A stretch of 64,000 bases of DNA from Paenacidovorax caeni (GCF_001298675.1 NZ_CYIG01000007.1:1-64000); one strand, 5' to 3'. Positions 39,330 to 47,899 are shown, counted from the first letter of the stretch. Notes: a model not told the origin generated them from the letters alone. Program-made: numbers and translations.

Positions 39330-40847
39330 ATGCAGCCACGCGCGGCGGTGGCGCCGCTGGCTGTGCTGGCCCTGGCGCTGCCCTTTCTCTTCGCCTACAC
39401 CAGCCCGCCCAGCGCCAACTTCTGGCCCTGGCTGGCGTCGTGGGCCTGCGCCGGCGTGCTGGCGGCGCTGCTGCTGGCCGGGCTGGATTGGCCACGGCGC
39501 ACCTGGGCGCGCTACTGGAGTGTGGCACTGGTGCTGGCGGCGCTGGTCGCGGCGGGCATTGGGCTGGCGCAGTATTTTCTGGGCGATCCGGGCGCGGCGC
39601 CGTGGGTGCAGCCTTCCACGCCGGGCCAGGCCATCGGCAACCTGCGCCAGCGCAACCAGCAGGCCACGCTGTTGAGTCTGGGCCTGTGGGCCTTGCTGTG
39701 GGCGGTGGCGCAGTGGCAGGCAGTGGGGCAAGCGGGCCGGCAAGCGCGCTGGGTGGGCGTCGCGGTGGGGTTGCTGCTGTCCTGGGGGCTGGTGCTGCTG
39801 GCGGCGGCTAGTGCCGCCACGGCCTCGCGCACCGGCGCGCTGCAGTGGCTGCTGGTGCTTGGGCTGGTGCTGTGCTGGCGGCGCATGCTCGGGCCTTTGC
39901 CGCTGGCGCTGGCGGTTGTCGGTTTGCTCGCCTATGGCGCTGCCTCATGGGCGCTGCCGCACCTGCTGGAGCAGTGGACGGGGATTCCGGCCGACCGGCT
40001 GTTCGCGCGCTTCGCCGACGATGGACAGGGCTGCGGCGGGCGCAAGGTGCTGTGGACGAACGTGCTCTACCTGATTGCCCAGCGCCCCTGGACGGGCTGG
40101 GGCTGGGGCGAGCTGGACTACGCGCACTACGTGACGGAGTTTCCTGGCACGCGCTTTTGCGTGCTGCTGGACAACGCGCACAACCTGCCGTTGCACCTGG
40201 CCGTGGAGCTGGGCGTGCCCGTTGCGGCGCTGGCGGTGCTGGCCTTGCTGGCGTGGGTGCTGCGTGCCCAACCCTGGCGCGAGCCAGATCCTGCGCGCCA
40301 GCTGGCCTGGGGCGTGCTGGCGCTGATTGGCCTGCACAGCCTGCTCGAGTACCCCCTGTGGTACGGGCCGTTTCAGGTGTCTGCGCTGGCGGCGGTGCTG
40401 CTGCTATGGCGGCAGGCACCGCACCTGCGCCCCGCAGCACGTGGCGCTGGGGCGCTGGTGCTGTGTGCCTTGCTTGCCGCTGGCGCGTACGCCGGGTGGG
40501 ACTATTGGCGCGTTGGCCAGATCTACCGGCCCGTCGCGCAGCGTGCACCGGCCTACCGCGAGATCACGCTGGACAAGGTGGCCGATACGCGCCTGTTCGC
40601 GCGCCAGGTGGAGTTCGCCAGCCTGACCACCACGCCGGTGACCCGGGACAACGCCCCGGCGCAGTACGCCATGGCGCTGCGCCTGCTGCACTTTTCCCCC
40701 GAGCCGCGCGTGATTGCACCGCTGATCGACAGCGCCCGGCTGCTGGGGCTGGACGCGCAGGCGGCATTCCATGAAGAGCGCTTTCGCCAGGCCTACCCGG
40801 ACGACTACGCGCGCTGGGCGCGCCGCCGCGGTATCAAGCCAGATTGA
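39330..40847 (+). CDS. PglL-like O-oligosaccharyltransferase / O-antigen ligase-type membrane protein
   Basis: 505 residues from ATG 39330. About 10-12 TM helices up to residue ~400, then a soluble C-terminal tail. The Wzy_C superfamily loop with DNAHNLPLHLAVELG near 288 and HSLLEYPLWYGPF near 333 is the pattern of pilin O-glycosylating ligases (PglL/TfpW type), including the conserved His. It would transfer lipid-linked glycan to periplasmic proteins. No pilin or glycan cluster lies next to it, so the substrate is unknown. Its 3' end overlaps the convergent esterase gene by 14 bp. Confidence 0.8.
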   Translation: MQPRAAVAPLAVLALALPFLFAYTSPPSANFWPWLASWACAGVLAALLLAGLDWPRRTWARYWSVALVLAALVAAGIGLAQYFLGDPGAAPWVQPSTPGQAIGNLRQRNQQATLLSLGLWALLWAVAQWQAVGQAGRQARWVGVAVGLLLSWGLVLLAAASAATASRTGALQWLLVLGLVLCWRRMLGPLPLALAVVGLLAYGAASWALPHLLEQWTGIPADRLFARFADDGQGCGGRKVLWTNVLYLIAQRPWTGWGWGELDYAHYVTEFPGTRFCVLLDNAHNLPLHLAVELGVPVAALAVLALLAWVLRAQPWREPDPARQLAWGVLALIGLHSLLEYPLWYGPFQVSALAAVLLLWRQAPHLRPAARGAGALVLCALLAAGAYAGWDYWRVGQIYRPVAQRAPAYREITLDKVADTRLFARQVEFASLTTTPVTRDNAPAQYAMALRLLHFSPEPRVIAPLIDSARLLGLDAQAAFHEERFRQAYPDDYARWARRRGIKPD

Positions 40848-41418
40848 GGAAATCCACTACCTGCGGCAGTAGCGCGGGGAACTCGCTCAGCGCGTGGTCG
40901 CCGCCTGCGCGCACGATCTGGCGCGCCTGGGCATAGCGCGCGGCCATCTCGCGCCAGTCCAGCAGCTCGTCGCCCTGGGCAATCAGCGCCAGTTCAGGGC
41001 CGGCGGGCGGGCAGCCGCGCACGTCAAGCGCGTGCAGCTCGTCGATGTATTCGGCGCGGAAGAACAGGCGCTGCGCAGGGTCGTGCCACGCCGTCTGCTC
41101 GCCGATATAGCGCGCCAGGTCGCGTGCCGGATCGACGGCAGGGTTCAGCACCACGCTGGGGCAGCCGGTCTGCTGGGCGACCCAACTGGCGTAGTAGCCC
41201 CCCAGCGACGAACCGACCACGGCCATATTCGCCTGTGGCCAGCCGCAGATGCCTTGCTCCACCAGTTCCATGGCGGCGCGCGGCGATGGCGGCAGTTGTG
41301 GACACCAGAAATGCACCCGGGGATGCTGCTGGGCCACATGCCGGGCCATGTGCTGCGCCTTGGCGGACTGGGGGGAGGAGCGGAAGCCGTGCAGGTAGAG
41401 CAGGTGGGTGGTGACCAT
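40834..41418 (-). CDS. YqiA-like esterase (alpha/beta hydrolase)
   Basis: 194 residues from ATG 41418 (MVTTHLLYLHGFRSSPQSAK). LYLHGF near 7 forms the oxyanion side, the nucleophile elbow GSSLGG near 68 carries the Ser, and a C-terminal GGDHALSEF near 173 supplies His; an Asp near 148 (QGDELLD) completes the triad. UPF0227/YqiA family; physiological substrate unknown. Divergent from rodA with 43 bp between starts. Confidence 0.85.
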   Translation of the reverse strand: MVTTHLLYLHGFRSSPQSAKAQHMARHVAQQHPRVHFWCPQLPPSPRAAMELVEQGICGWPQANMAVVGSSLGGYYASWVAQQTGCPSVVLNPAVDPARDLARYIGEQTAWHDPAQRLFFRAEYIDELHALDVRGCPPAGPELALIAQGDELLDWREMAARYAQARQIVRAGGDHALSEFPALLPQVVDFLNLA

Positions 41419-41447
41419 AGGGGCGGGTTCTACCATGGCGCGCCACC

Positions 41448-41453
41448 GATAAT
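41448..41453 (+). promoter_or_regulatory. -10 box just before rodA
   Basis: GATAAT ends 8 nt before the rodA ATG at 41462. An AAGG lies between, so a short-leader mRNA is possible. Confidence 0.35.
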
Positions 41454-41461
41454 GCAAGGTT

Positions 41462-42631
41462 ATGTCCGCCGTTTTCGACAAGCCCTCGCTCGTGCAACGC
41501 ATCCTGCCGCTGTTTCGCGGGTTCGATGGGATTTTGGTGCTTCTGTGCCTGCTGTTGGCCGGGGCGGGGCTGCTGGCCATGTATTCCTCAGGCTATGACC
41601 ACGGCACGCGCTTCGTGGACCATGGCCGCAACATGCTCATCGCCCTGGCGATCCTTTTCGTCGTGGCCCAGGTGCCGCCGCAGAAGATCATGGTCTTCGC
41701 CGTGCCTTTGTACACGCTGGGCGTGGCGCTGCTGGTGGCCGTGGCGCTGTTTGGCATCACCAAGAAGGGGGCGCAGCGCTGGATCAACCTGGGTGTGGTG
41801 ATCCAGCCGAGCGAAATCCTCAAGATCGCCATGCCGCTGATGCTGGCCTGGTGGTTTCAAAAGCGCGAGGGCCAGTTGCGTCCGCTTGATTTTGTCGTGG
41901 CCGGTGCGCTGCTGGCCGTGCCGGTGGGCCTCATCATGAAGCAGCCGGACCTGGGGACCTCGCTGCTGGTGATGGCGGCCGGCCTGTCGGTGATCTTCTT
42001 TGCCGGCCTGTCGTGGCGCCTGGTGCTGCCGCCAGTGATTCTGGGTGCGGTCGGTATTGCGCTCATCGTGGCCTATGAGCCGCAGCTGTGCGCGGACGGT
42101 GTGCGCTGGCCGGTACTGCACGACTACCAGCAGCAGCGCATCTGCACCTTGCTGGATCCGACGCGCGACCCGCTGGGCAAGGGCTTTCACATCATTCAGG
42201 GCATGATCGCCATCGGCTCGGGCGGGGTGTGGGGCAAGGGCTTCATGGCCGGCACGCAAACGCACCTGGAGTTCATTCCCGAGCGCACCACCGATTTCAT
42301 CTTCGCCGCCTATTCGGAGGAGTTCGGTCTGGCTGGCAACCTGTTCATCATCGTCTGCTTCCTGTTGCTGGTGTGGCGCGGCTTGGCGATTGCCATGGGG
42401 GCGGGCACGCTGTTCGGTCGCCTCATGGCGGGGGCAGTGTCCACCATCTTTTTCACCTATGCCTTCGTCAACATGGGCATGGTCAGCGGCATCCTGCCCG
42501 TGGTGGGCGTGCCGTTGCCGTTCATCAGTTATGGCGGCACGGCCATGGTGACGCTGGGGCTGGCCTTGGGGGTGCTGATGTCGGTGGCTCGGGCGCAGCG
42601 CTTGCCTGTGGCACCGCCGCTGCCCTTCTGA
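41462..42631 (+). CDS. rodA: Rod-shape peptidoglycan glycosyltransferase RodA
   Basis: 389 residues from ATG 41462. SEDS family with about ten TM helices, paralogue of FtsW. KKGAQRWINLGVVIQPSEIL near 97, KQPDLGTSLL near 160, ERTTDFIFAAYSEEFGLAGN near 275, and NMGMVSGILPVVGVPLPFIS near 335. It works with the elongation machinery. Its usual partners (mrdA, mreBCD) are not in the window. Confidence 0.94.
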   Translation: MSAVFDKPSLVQRILPLFRGFDGILVLLCLLLAGAGLLAMYSSGYDHGTRFVDHGRNMLIALAILFVVAQVPPQKIMVFAVPLYTLGVALLVAVALFGITKKGAQRWINLGVVIQPSEILKIAMPLMLAWWFQKREGQLRPLDFVVAGALLAVPVGLIMKQPDLGTSLLVMAAGLSVIFFAGLSWRLVLPPVILGAVGIALIVAYEPQLCADGVRWPVLHDYQQQRICTLLDPTRDPLGKGFHIIQGMIAIGSGGVWGKGFMAGTQTHLEFIPERTTDFIFAAYSEEFGLAGNLFIIVCFLLLVWRGLAIAMGAGTLFGRLMAGAVSTIFFTYAFVNMGMVSGILPVVGVPLPFISYGGTAMVTLGLALGVLMSVARAQRLPVAPPLPF

Positions 42632-42659
42632 GCCACCTGCATGGGCATGGCGGCGTGCC

Positions 42660-42665
42660 TACAAT
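42660..42665 (+). promoter_or_regulatory. -10 box just before tldD
   Basis: TACAAT ends 6 nt before the tldD ATG (42672), the exact distance expected for a transcript starting at the A of the ATG. Confidence 0.5.
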
Positions 42666-42671
42666 TCCGCC

Positions 42672-44132
42672 ATGATTTCCCGCGAACCCACCATCGAGCG
42701 CCTGGCTACGGCGCGGCAACTGCTGCTGCAGCCTTTCGGCCTGGACGAATCCCACCTGGCGCAGGCTCTGGCCGAGATCCGGGCGCACCGCGTCGATGAC
42801 GCCGACCTGTATTTCCAGTACACGCGCAGCGAGGGCTGGAGCCTGGAGGAGGGCATCGTCAAGACGGGCTCGTTCTCCATCGACCAGGGCGTGGGGGTGC
42901 GCGCTGTCAGTGGCGAGAAGACAGCGTTCGCCTATTCCGACGACATTTCCCTGGCCTCGCTTCTCGATGCGGCCCACACTGTGCGGGCAATTTCGGCTGC
43001 AGGCAAGTCTGGAAGAGCGCGAGCAGCTACACAAAAAATAGCAAAAAGCCGTTCCCTCTACCCGGAGATTGATCCCATCGCCACGCTCGACAGCACGGCC
43101 AAGGTGCAGTTGCTGGAAAAGGTGGAGCAGCGCGCCCGGGCGCAGGATCCGCGGGTTGTTCAGGTCATGGCGGGCCTGGCCAGCGAGTACGACGTGGTGC
43201 TGGTGGCGCGCGCGGACGGCACCCTGGCGGCGGATGTGCGCCCGCTGGTGCGCCTGTCGGTCACGGTGATTGCCCAGCAGGGGCAGCGGCGCGAGATCGG
43301 GTCGGCGGGCGGTGGCGGGCGCTTCGGTCTGGCCTATTTCGACGATGCGCAGATCGCCCAGTACGTGCGCGAGGCGGTGAACGCGGCGCTGGTCAACCTG
43401 GAAGCGCGCCCCGCGCCCGCGGGCGAGATGACGGTGGTGCTCGGCCCGGGCTGGCCGGGCGTGCTGTTTCACGAAGCCGTGGGCCATGGTCTGGAGGGCG
43501 ATTTCAATCGCAAGGGCTCCAGCGCCTTCAGTGGCCGTATCGGCCAGCGCGTGGCGGCCAAGGGCGTGACGGTGCTGGATGACGGCACCATCGCCGACCG
43601 GCGTGGCTCACTCAACGTCGATGACGAAGGCCAGGCCAGCCAGCGCAACGTGTTGATCGAGGACGGCATTCTCAAGGGCTACATCCAGGATGCGCTGAAT
43701 GCGCGTCTGATGGGCGTGGCGCCCACGGGCAACGGCCGCCGCGAGAGCTACGCGCACATTCCCATGCCGCGCATGACCAACACCTACATGCTGGGCGGCG
43801 ACAAGGACCCGAAGGAAATCGTCGCCAGCATCAAGAAGGGCCTGTACGCCACCAACTTCGGTGGCGGGCAGGTGGACATCACCAGCGGCAAGTTCGTCTT
43901 CAGTGCCAGCGAAGCCTATTGGGTGGAAAACGGCAAGATCCTCTATCCGGTCAAGGGCGCCACCATCATCGGCAGTGGCCCTGAGTCGCTGAAGAAGATC
44001 AGCATGATCGGCAACGACATGCGCCTGGACAGTGGCGTGGGCACCTGCGGGAAGGAAGGCCAGAGCGTGCCCGTCGGCGTGGGGCAGCCGACGCTGCGCA
44101 TCGACGGCCTTACGGTGGGCGGCACCGCCTGA
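42672..44132 (+). CDS. tldD: Metalloprotease TldD
   Basis: 486 residues from ATG 42672. The TldD/TldE complex degrades unfolded peptides and matures microcins and CcdA. Zinc site HEAVGHGLEGDFNRKG near 272, and a C-terminal TldD fold with GGGQVDITSGKFVFSASEAY near 396. The partner tldE/pmbA is not in the window. Residues about 112-126 (KSGRARAATQKIAKS) are encoded by a palindromic repeat in antisense orientation, in a region where homologues have a loop. Confidence 0.95.
   Translation: MISREPTIERLATARQLLLQPFGLDESHLAQALAEIRAHRVDDADLYFQYTRSEGWSLEEGIVKTGSFSIDQGVGVRAVSGEKTAFAYSDDISLASLLDAAHTVRAISAAGKSGRARAATQKIAKSRSLYPEIDPIATLDSTAKVQLLEKVEQRARAQDPRVVQVMAGLASEYDVVLVARADGTLAADVRPLVRLSVTVIAQQGQRREIGSAGGGGRFGLAYFDDAQIAQYVREAVNAALVNLEARPAPAGEMTVVLGPGWPGVLFHEAVGHGLEGDFNRKGSSAFSGRIGQRVAAKGVTVLDDGTIADRRGSLNVDDEGQASQRNVLIEDGILKGYIQDALNARLMGVAPTGNGRRESYAHIPMPRMTNTYMLGGDKDPKEIVASIKKGLYATNFGGGQVDITSGKFVFSASEAYWVENGKILYPVKGATIIGSGPESLKKISMIGNDMRLDSGVGTCGKEGQSVPVGVGQPTLRIDGLTVGGTA
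43003..43048 (-). repeat. AGCGCTT-type palindromic element inside tldD (antisense)
   Basis: On the minus strand TTTGCTATTTTTTGTGTAGC, then TGCTCGCGCTCTTCCAGACT. The gene reads the opposite strand as KSGRARAATQKIAKS without a stop. Confidence 0.75.
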
Positions 44133-44157
44133 GCGGCGGGCGGCGCAGGCGTCTTCT

Positions 44158-44676
44158 ATGCCTTCGCTGCGTACATCCCGGCTGTTGCAGGCGCAGTCCT
44201 TCGACGCCATCAGCCAGTTCTTGCGCGAGGGCATGGCCGACGAGGCTACGCGCGAAATGCGCGACAGCCTGAGCGCCCTGTCGCAACAGATCGAGGCGCT
44301 GGTTCAGGCCCGGCGCAAGCGTGTTGACGTGGCCGCGCTCATCCCATTGGGAAGGGCCCTGGCCGACAGTGCCAGGGCCCACCAGCGCCTCATGAATGGG
44401 CTGGGCACGCCGTGGCAGTCGCTGTACGAGTTTGCTGCGTACCAGCGCGACCTGCGCCGCCTGCGCGATGCACTCGACGCCTGGCTGCTCGTGTTGGAGC
44501 AACACAGCAGGCGCGAGCGGCGCGTGTTCCAACAGTTCGAGCAACGCGCTTGGCGCACCCTGGGGGGTGCCCTGCTGCTGATCGATATGTACGAGCAGAG
44601 CAGCACGTGGCCCCAGCAGGCGCAGCCCGTGCGTGCGCCCTCCTGGTGGCAGCGGCTGCGCGCCTGGCTGGGCTGA
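44158..44676 (+). CDS. Hypothetical helical protein, 172 residues
   Basis: ATG 44158 (MPSLRTSRLLQAQSFDAISQ), 25 bp after tldD. Mostly long charged helices: FLREGMADEATREMRDSLSA, and a middle part with YQRDLRRLRDALDAWLLVLE. Ends with a Trp-rich tail (PSWWQRLRAWLG). No signal peptide, no TM, no motif recognised. The next feature is the aro leader, so the gene closes the tldD unit. Confidence 0.55.
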   Translation: MPSLRTSRLLQAQSFDAISQFLREGMADEATREMRDSLSALSQQIEALVQARRKRVDVAALIPLGRALADSARAHQRLMNGLGTPWQSLYEFAAYQRDLRRLRDALDAWLLVLEQHSRRERRVFQQFEQRAWRTLGGALLLIDMYEQSSTWPQQAQPVRAPSWWQRLRAWLG

Positions 44677-44702
44677 GCGCGTTGCCGTCAAGCAACGCCA
44701 GT

Positions 44703-44732
44703 TTGTTGCACTGCCGCAGGACGTGCTACATT
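44703..44732 (+). promoter_or_regulatory. Promoter of the aro leader transcript
   Basis: TGCTACATT (extended -10, hexamer 44727-44732) with TTGTTG (44703-44708) 18 bp upstream. Start predicted at about 44739, the A of the leader-peptide ATG. Confidence 0.5.
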
Positions 44733-44738
44733 GAAACG

Positions 44739-44795
44739 ATGCAAATGCGTAGCGCTTTCTATTTTTACTTTTGGTTCTCTGTCCTAGGCGGATGA
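44739..44795 (+). CDS. Aromatic leader peptide for DAHP synthase attenuation
   Basis: Encodes MQMRSAFYFYFWFSVLGG, 18 residues. Positions 7-13 are seven consecutive aromatic residues (F Y F Y F W F). It is followed by a terminator and then DAHP synthase, the entry enzyme of aromatic amino-acid synthesis. This is the classical layout of ribosome-mediated attenuation, where scarcity of charged tRNA-Phe/Tyr/Trp stalls the ribosome in the leader. No Shine-Dalgarno precedes the ATG; the transcript may be leaderless. Confidence 0.85.
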   Translation: MQMRSAFYFYFWFSVLGG

Positions 44796-44872
44796 GAGGA
44801 ACGCGCGCAAGCACCCAAGACACCTCACACGACAACCGCCGCAGCTGAAGAGCCCGGCGGTTTTTTGTTTTT
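44787..44872 (+). promoter_or_regulatory. Transcription attenuator upstream of DAHP synthase
   Basis: Terminator: AACCGCCG (44834-44841) pairs with CGGCGGTT (44855-44862), followed by TTTTTTGTTTTT. Alternative antiterminator: GGCGG (44787-44791, overlapping the last leader codons) with CCGCC (44836-44840), reinforced by TGAG (44793-44796) with CTCA (44824-44827). A ribosome stalled at the aromatic codons leaves GGCGG free and prevents the terminator; a ribosome at the stop codon covers GGCGG and allows it. Confidence 0.85.
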
Positions 44873-44906
44873 CGCCCCTTGTTTTCACCCTTCGAGAAAA
44901 AACCCC

Positions 44907-46037
44907 ATGACCGTGCAAGCTTCCCCCGCCAGTGATGCCTGGTATCGCAGCGTCGAGAAAACCAGCCAGACCGACGACGAACGTATCCAGGACATCACCG
45001 TGCTTCCCCCTCCCGAACATTTGATCCGCTTCTTCCCCATCCGGGGCACCCAGGTGGAAGCGCTGATCACGCAAACCCGCCGCAGCATCCACAACATCAT
45101 GGCGGGCCAGGATGACCGGCTGCTGGTCATCATCGGCCCCTGCTCGATCCACAGCCCCGAGGCAGCACTGGACTACGCACGCCGCTTGCAGCCGCTGCGC
45201 GAGCAGTTCAAAGACAGCCTGGAAGTCGTGATGCGCGTGTACTTCGAGAAGCCGCGCACCACCGTTGGCTGGAAGGGGCTGATTAACGACCCGTACCTCG
45301 ACGAGAGCTACCGCATCGACGAGGGCCTGCGCATTGCGCGCCAGCTGCTCATCGAGATCAACCGCCTGGGCATGCCTGCCGCGAGCGAGTTCCTCGACGT
45401 TATCTCGCCGCAGTACATCGGCGACCTGATCAGCTGGGGTGCCATCGGAGCGCGTACCACCGAGAGCCAGGTACACCGCGAACTGGCCTCCGGCCTGTCG
45501 GCGCCGATTGGCTTCAAGAATGGCACGGACGGCAATATCCGCATCGCCACCGACGCGATCCAGTCGGCCAGCCGGGGGCACCATTTCCTTTCGGTGCACA
45601 AGAACGGCCAGGTGGCCATCGTGCGTACCAACGGCAACCAGGATTGCCACGTCATCCTGCGCGGCGGCAAAGCGCCCAACTACGACGCTGCCAGTGTGGC
45701 GGCTGCCTGCAAAGACCTGGAGGCCGCCGGTTTGCCTCCCACCCTCATGGTGGATTGCAGCCACGCCAACAGCTCCAAGAAGCATGAAAAGCAACTGGAC
45801 GTGGCACGTGACATCGGCGCGCAGATCGCTGGAGGCTCACGCAGCGTCTTCGGCGTGATGGTGGAGAGCCACATCCACGCGGGGGCGCAGAAGTTCTCGC
45901 CGGGTAAGGACGATCCGCGCGCGCTGGAGTACGGCAAAAGCATCACCGATGCCTGCTTGGGGTGGGATGACTCGGTGGCCTTGCTGCAGGCACTGTCCGA
46001 AGCGGTGCTGGCACGGCGCAAGCAACAAAGCGTGTAA
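44907..46037 (+). CDS. aroG: 3-deoxy-7-phosphoheptulonate (DAHP) synthase, class I
   Basis: 376 residues from ATG 44907; an upstream in-frame TTG lies in the terminator and is rejected. Condenses PEP and erythrose 4-phosphate. RFFPIRGTQVEALITQTRR near 40, LVIIGPCSIHSPEAALDYA near 75, MRVYFEKPRTTVGWKGLIND near 105, HFLSVHKNGQVAIVRTNGN near 230, and MVDCSHANSSKKH near 285 (metal ligands). Class I-alpha with an N-terminal allosteric extension. Which aromatic amino acid inhibits it cannot be told here; the mixed F/Y/W leader suggests general aromatic control. Confidence 0.95.
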   Translation: MTVQASPASDAWYRSVEKTSQTDDERIQDITVLPPPEHLIRFFPIRGTQVEALITQTRRSIHNIMAGQDDRLLVIIGPCSIHSPEAALDYARRLQPLREQFKDSLEVVMRVYFEKPRTTVGWKGLINDPYLDESYRIDEGLRIARQLLIEINRLGMPAASEFLDVISPQYIGDLISWGAIGARTTESQVHRELASGLSAPIGFKNGTDGNIRIATDAIQSASRGHHFLSVHKNGQVAIVRTNGNQDCHVILRGGKAPNYDAASVAAACKDLEAAGLPPTLMVDCSHANSSKKHEKQLDVARDIGAQIAGGSRSVFGVMVESHIHAGAQKFSPGKDDPRALEYGKSITDACLGWDDSVALLQALSEAVLARRKQQSV

Positions 46038-46079
46038 GCTTGTTGTCCTTATCAACCATTCTTCAAAGAGGGTTTCCGC

Positions 46080-46391
46080 ATGCACAGCGAAGTCTCGGTG
46101 GCTTTGTCGCCCCAGCAGGAGTTCCGTTTCGACCTGGAGGGGCAAGAGCCTTTGTCCAACGAGGCTGCGCGCCGTTGGCTGGACGAACAGTTCACGCAAC
46201 TCGAATGCGAGCCGCTGCGCGCCAGTGGCAAGGTGCTGCTGGCCGACAAGGTGCTGGTGGTAGCACAGGCGGCCGGGCTGGCCCGCTTGTCCGACCCGCA
46301 GTGGGGTCAGGCCTTTGCCAAAGCCGCCAGCGCCGCGCTGTCCAAGCCCGTGGTGCGGGTGGACGTTCAGGCCATGGCGGTAACGTTCTGA
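46080..46391 (+). CDS. Hypothetical protein, 103 residues
   Basis: ATG 46080 with AAGAGG 12 bp upstream. Starts MHSEVSVALSPQQEFRFDLE and ends VVRVDVQAMAVTF. Mixed alpha/beta, acidic N-terminus, no signal peptide, TM or recognised motif. It follows aroG after 42 bp in the same direction and may be co-transcribed. A short TGAACAGGCTCTAA after the stop resembles the end of palindromic element B. Confidence 0.55.
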   Translation: MHSEVSVALSPQQEFRFDLEGQEPLSNEAARRWLDEQFTQLECEPLRASGKVLLADKVLVVAQAAGLARLSDPQWGQAFAKAASAALSKPVVRVDVQAMAVTF

Positions 46392-46411
46392 CGCACTGAA
46401 CAGGCTCTAAG

Positions 46412-47824
46412 TTAGGTGGTGCCGGATCCGGCACCTGCGGCGAGTGCGGTCAGCAGCAGGCCGTGCACGCCGCCAAAGCCGCCGTTGCTCATGCACACGA
46501 TGTGGTCGCCCGGCCGTGCAGTGGCGGCCAGTTGCGCCACCAGGCTTTGAATGTCTGCCGCCATATGCGCGCGCTCCCCCAGCGGGGCAAGCGCAGCGGC
46601 TGCGTCCCAATCCAGCCCAGCGGTGTGGCAGAACGCCTGGTCGGCACTTTCCAGCGCCCAGGGCAACTGGGCTTTCATGGCGCCGAGCTTCATCGTGTTG
46701 CTGCGTGGCTCGAAGGCCGCCAGGATGCGCTGGCCTGGTGGCAGGCAGCGGCGCAGCCCTTCCAGGGTGGTGCGTATCGCGGTGGGGTGGTGCGCGAAGT
46801 CGTCATACACCGCGACGCCGCCCACGGTGCCGCGCAATTCCATGCGGCGCTTGACGTTCTGAAAGCGTGCCAAGGCCTCGGCTGCCACGTGAGGCGGCAC
46901 TCCGGCATGCTCGGCGGCAGCAATGGCTGCCAGCGCGTTGAGCTGGTTATGCGTACCCGAGAGCTGCCACACGACACGTGCCACGCAGGTGCCGCCGCGC
47001 AGCACGTCGAACGCCTCGGGTGGGCCTTCGGCGCGGTAGTCGCTGTTGGTGGCGCCGAACGTGCGTTGTTCGCTCCAGCAGCCCTGGTGCAGTACGCGCG
47101 CCAGGCTTTCCTCGAGACCGTTGGCAATGATGCGGCCCGAGGCAGGTACGGTGCGCACCAAATGGTGGAATTGGCGTTCGATAGCGGCCAGATCGTCGAA
47201 GATGTCGGCGTGGTCGAATTCCAGATTGTTCAAGATGGCGGTGCGAGGCCGGTAGTGCACGAACTTGCTGCGCTTGTCGAAGAAGGCGGTGTCGTATTCA
47301 TCGGCCTCGATCACGAACCAGGGGCGTTCGGCGCTGGCAGAGACGGCAGGGCCCAGGCGGGCTGACACACCGAAGTCCAGCGGCACGCCGCCCACGAGAA
47401 AACCCGGTGCCTTGCCCGCGCATTCCAGGATCCAGGCCAGCATCGACGTGGTGGTGGTCTTGCCGTGAGTGCCGGCCACCGCCAGCACGTGGCGGCCCTG
47501 CAGCACATGCTCGGCCAGCCATTGCGGGCCGCTGGTATAGGGGGCACCCGCGTCGAGAATGGCCTCCATCAGCGGAAACTTCGGGCGACCGTCGGCCAGT
47601 CGCGCACGGCTAACCACGTTGCCGACCACGAAAACGTCAGGCCGCAGTGCCATCTGCGCGGCGTCGTAACCTTCGATCAACTCGATGCCCAGGGCGCGCA
47701 GCTGGTCACTCATCGGGGGGTAGACGCCCGTGTCGCAGCCCGTGACCTTGTGGCCTGCCTCGCGCGCCAGCGCGGCCAGACCGCCCATGAAAGTGCCGCA
47801 GATGCCCAGGATATGTATATGCAT
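46412..47824 (-). CDS. mpl: UDP-MurNAc:L-Ala-gamma-D-Glu-meso-DAP ligase Mpl
   Basis: 470 residues from ATG 47824 (MHIHILGICGTFMGGLAALA). Mur ligase fold resembling Mur[21 protein letters not shown] near 112, VIEADEYDTAFFDKRSKFVH near 177, NNLEFDHADIFDDL near 203, and YDDFAHHPTAI near 340. It reattaches recycled murein tripeptide to UDP-MurNAc. It complements the biosynthetic ligases of the dcw cluster. Longer starts would enter the repeat upstream. Confidence 0.95.
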   Translation of the reverse strand: MHIHILGICGTFMGGLAALAREAGHKVTGCDTGVYPPMSDQLRALGIELIEGYDAAQMALRPDVFVVGNVVSRARLADGRPKFPLMEAILDAGAPYTSGPQWLAEHVLQGRHVLAVAGTHGKTTTTSMLAWILECAGKAPGFLVGGVPLDFGVSARLGPAVSASAERPWFVIEADEYDTAFFDKRSKFVHYRPRTAILNNLEFDHADIFDDLAAIERQFHHLVRTVPASGRIIANGLEESLARVLHQGCWSEQRTFGATNSDYRAEGPPEAFDVLRGGTCVARVVWQLSGTHNQLNALAAIAAAEHAGVPPHVAAEALARFQNVKRRMELRGTVGGVAVYDDFAHHPTAIRTTLEGLRRCLPPGQRILAAFEPRSNTMKLGAMKAQLPWALESADQAFCHTAGLDWDAAAALAPLGERAHMAADIQSLVAQLAATARPGDHIVCMSNGGFGGVHGLLLTALAAGAGSGTT

Positions 47825-47847
47825 AGGGGCAATTCTACGTTGGCGAT

Positions 47848-47899
47848 AAAAATCGGCTGTAGCGCACGCTGATACTGCGCTGGCAGCTATCATTTTCAG
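47848..47899 (-). repeat. AGCGCTT-type palindromic element, mpl upstream copy
   Basis: On the minus strand TGATAGCTGCCAGCGCAGTA, spacer, TGCGCTACAGCCGATTTTT. It lies in the divergent intergenic region between mpl and the 198-residue protein gene, 24 bp from the mpl ATG. Confidence 0.75.

Noticed and set aside
46395-46410. TGAACAGGCTCTAA after the 103-residue protein gene as a third nested-palindrome element
   Set aside because: Only about 12 bases resemble the element B terminus; no second arm or core within reach. At most a decayed remnant.
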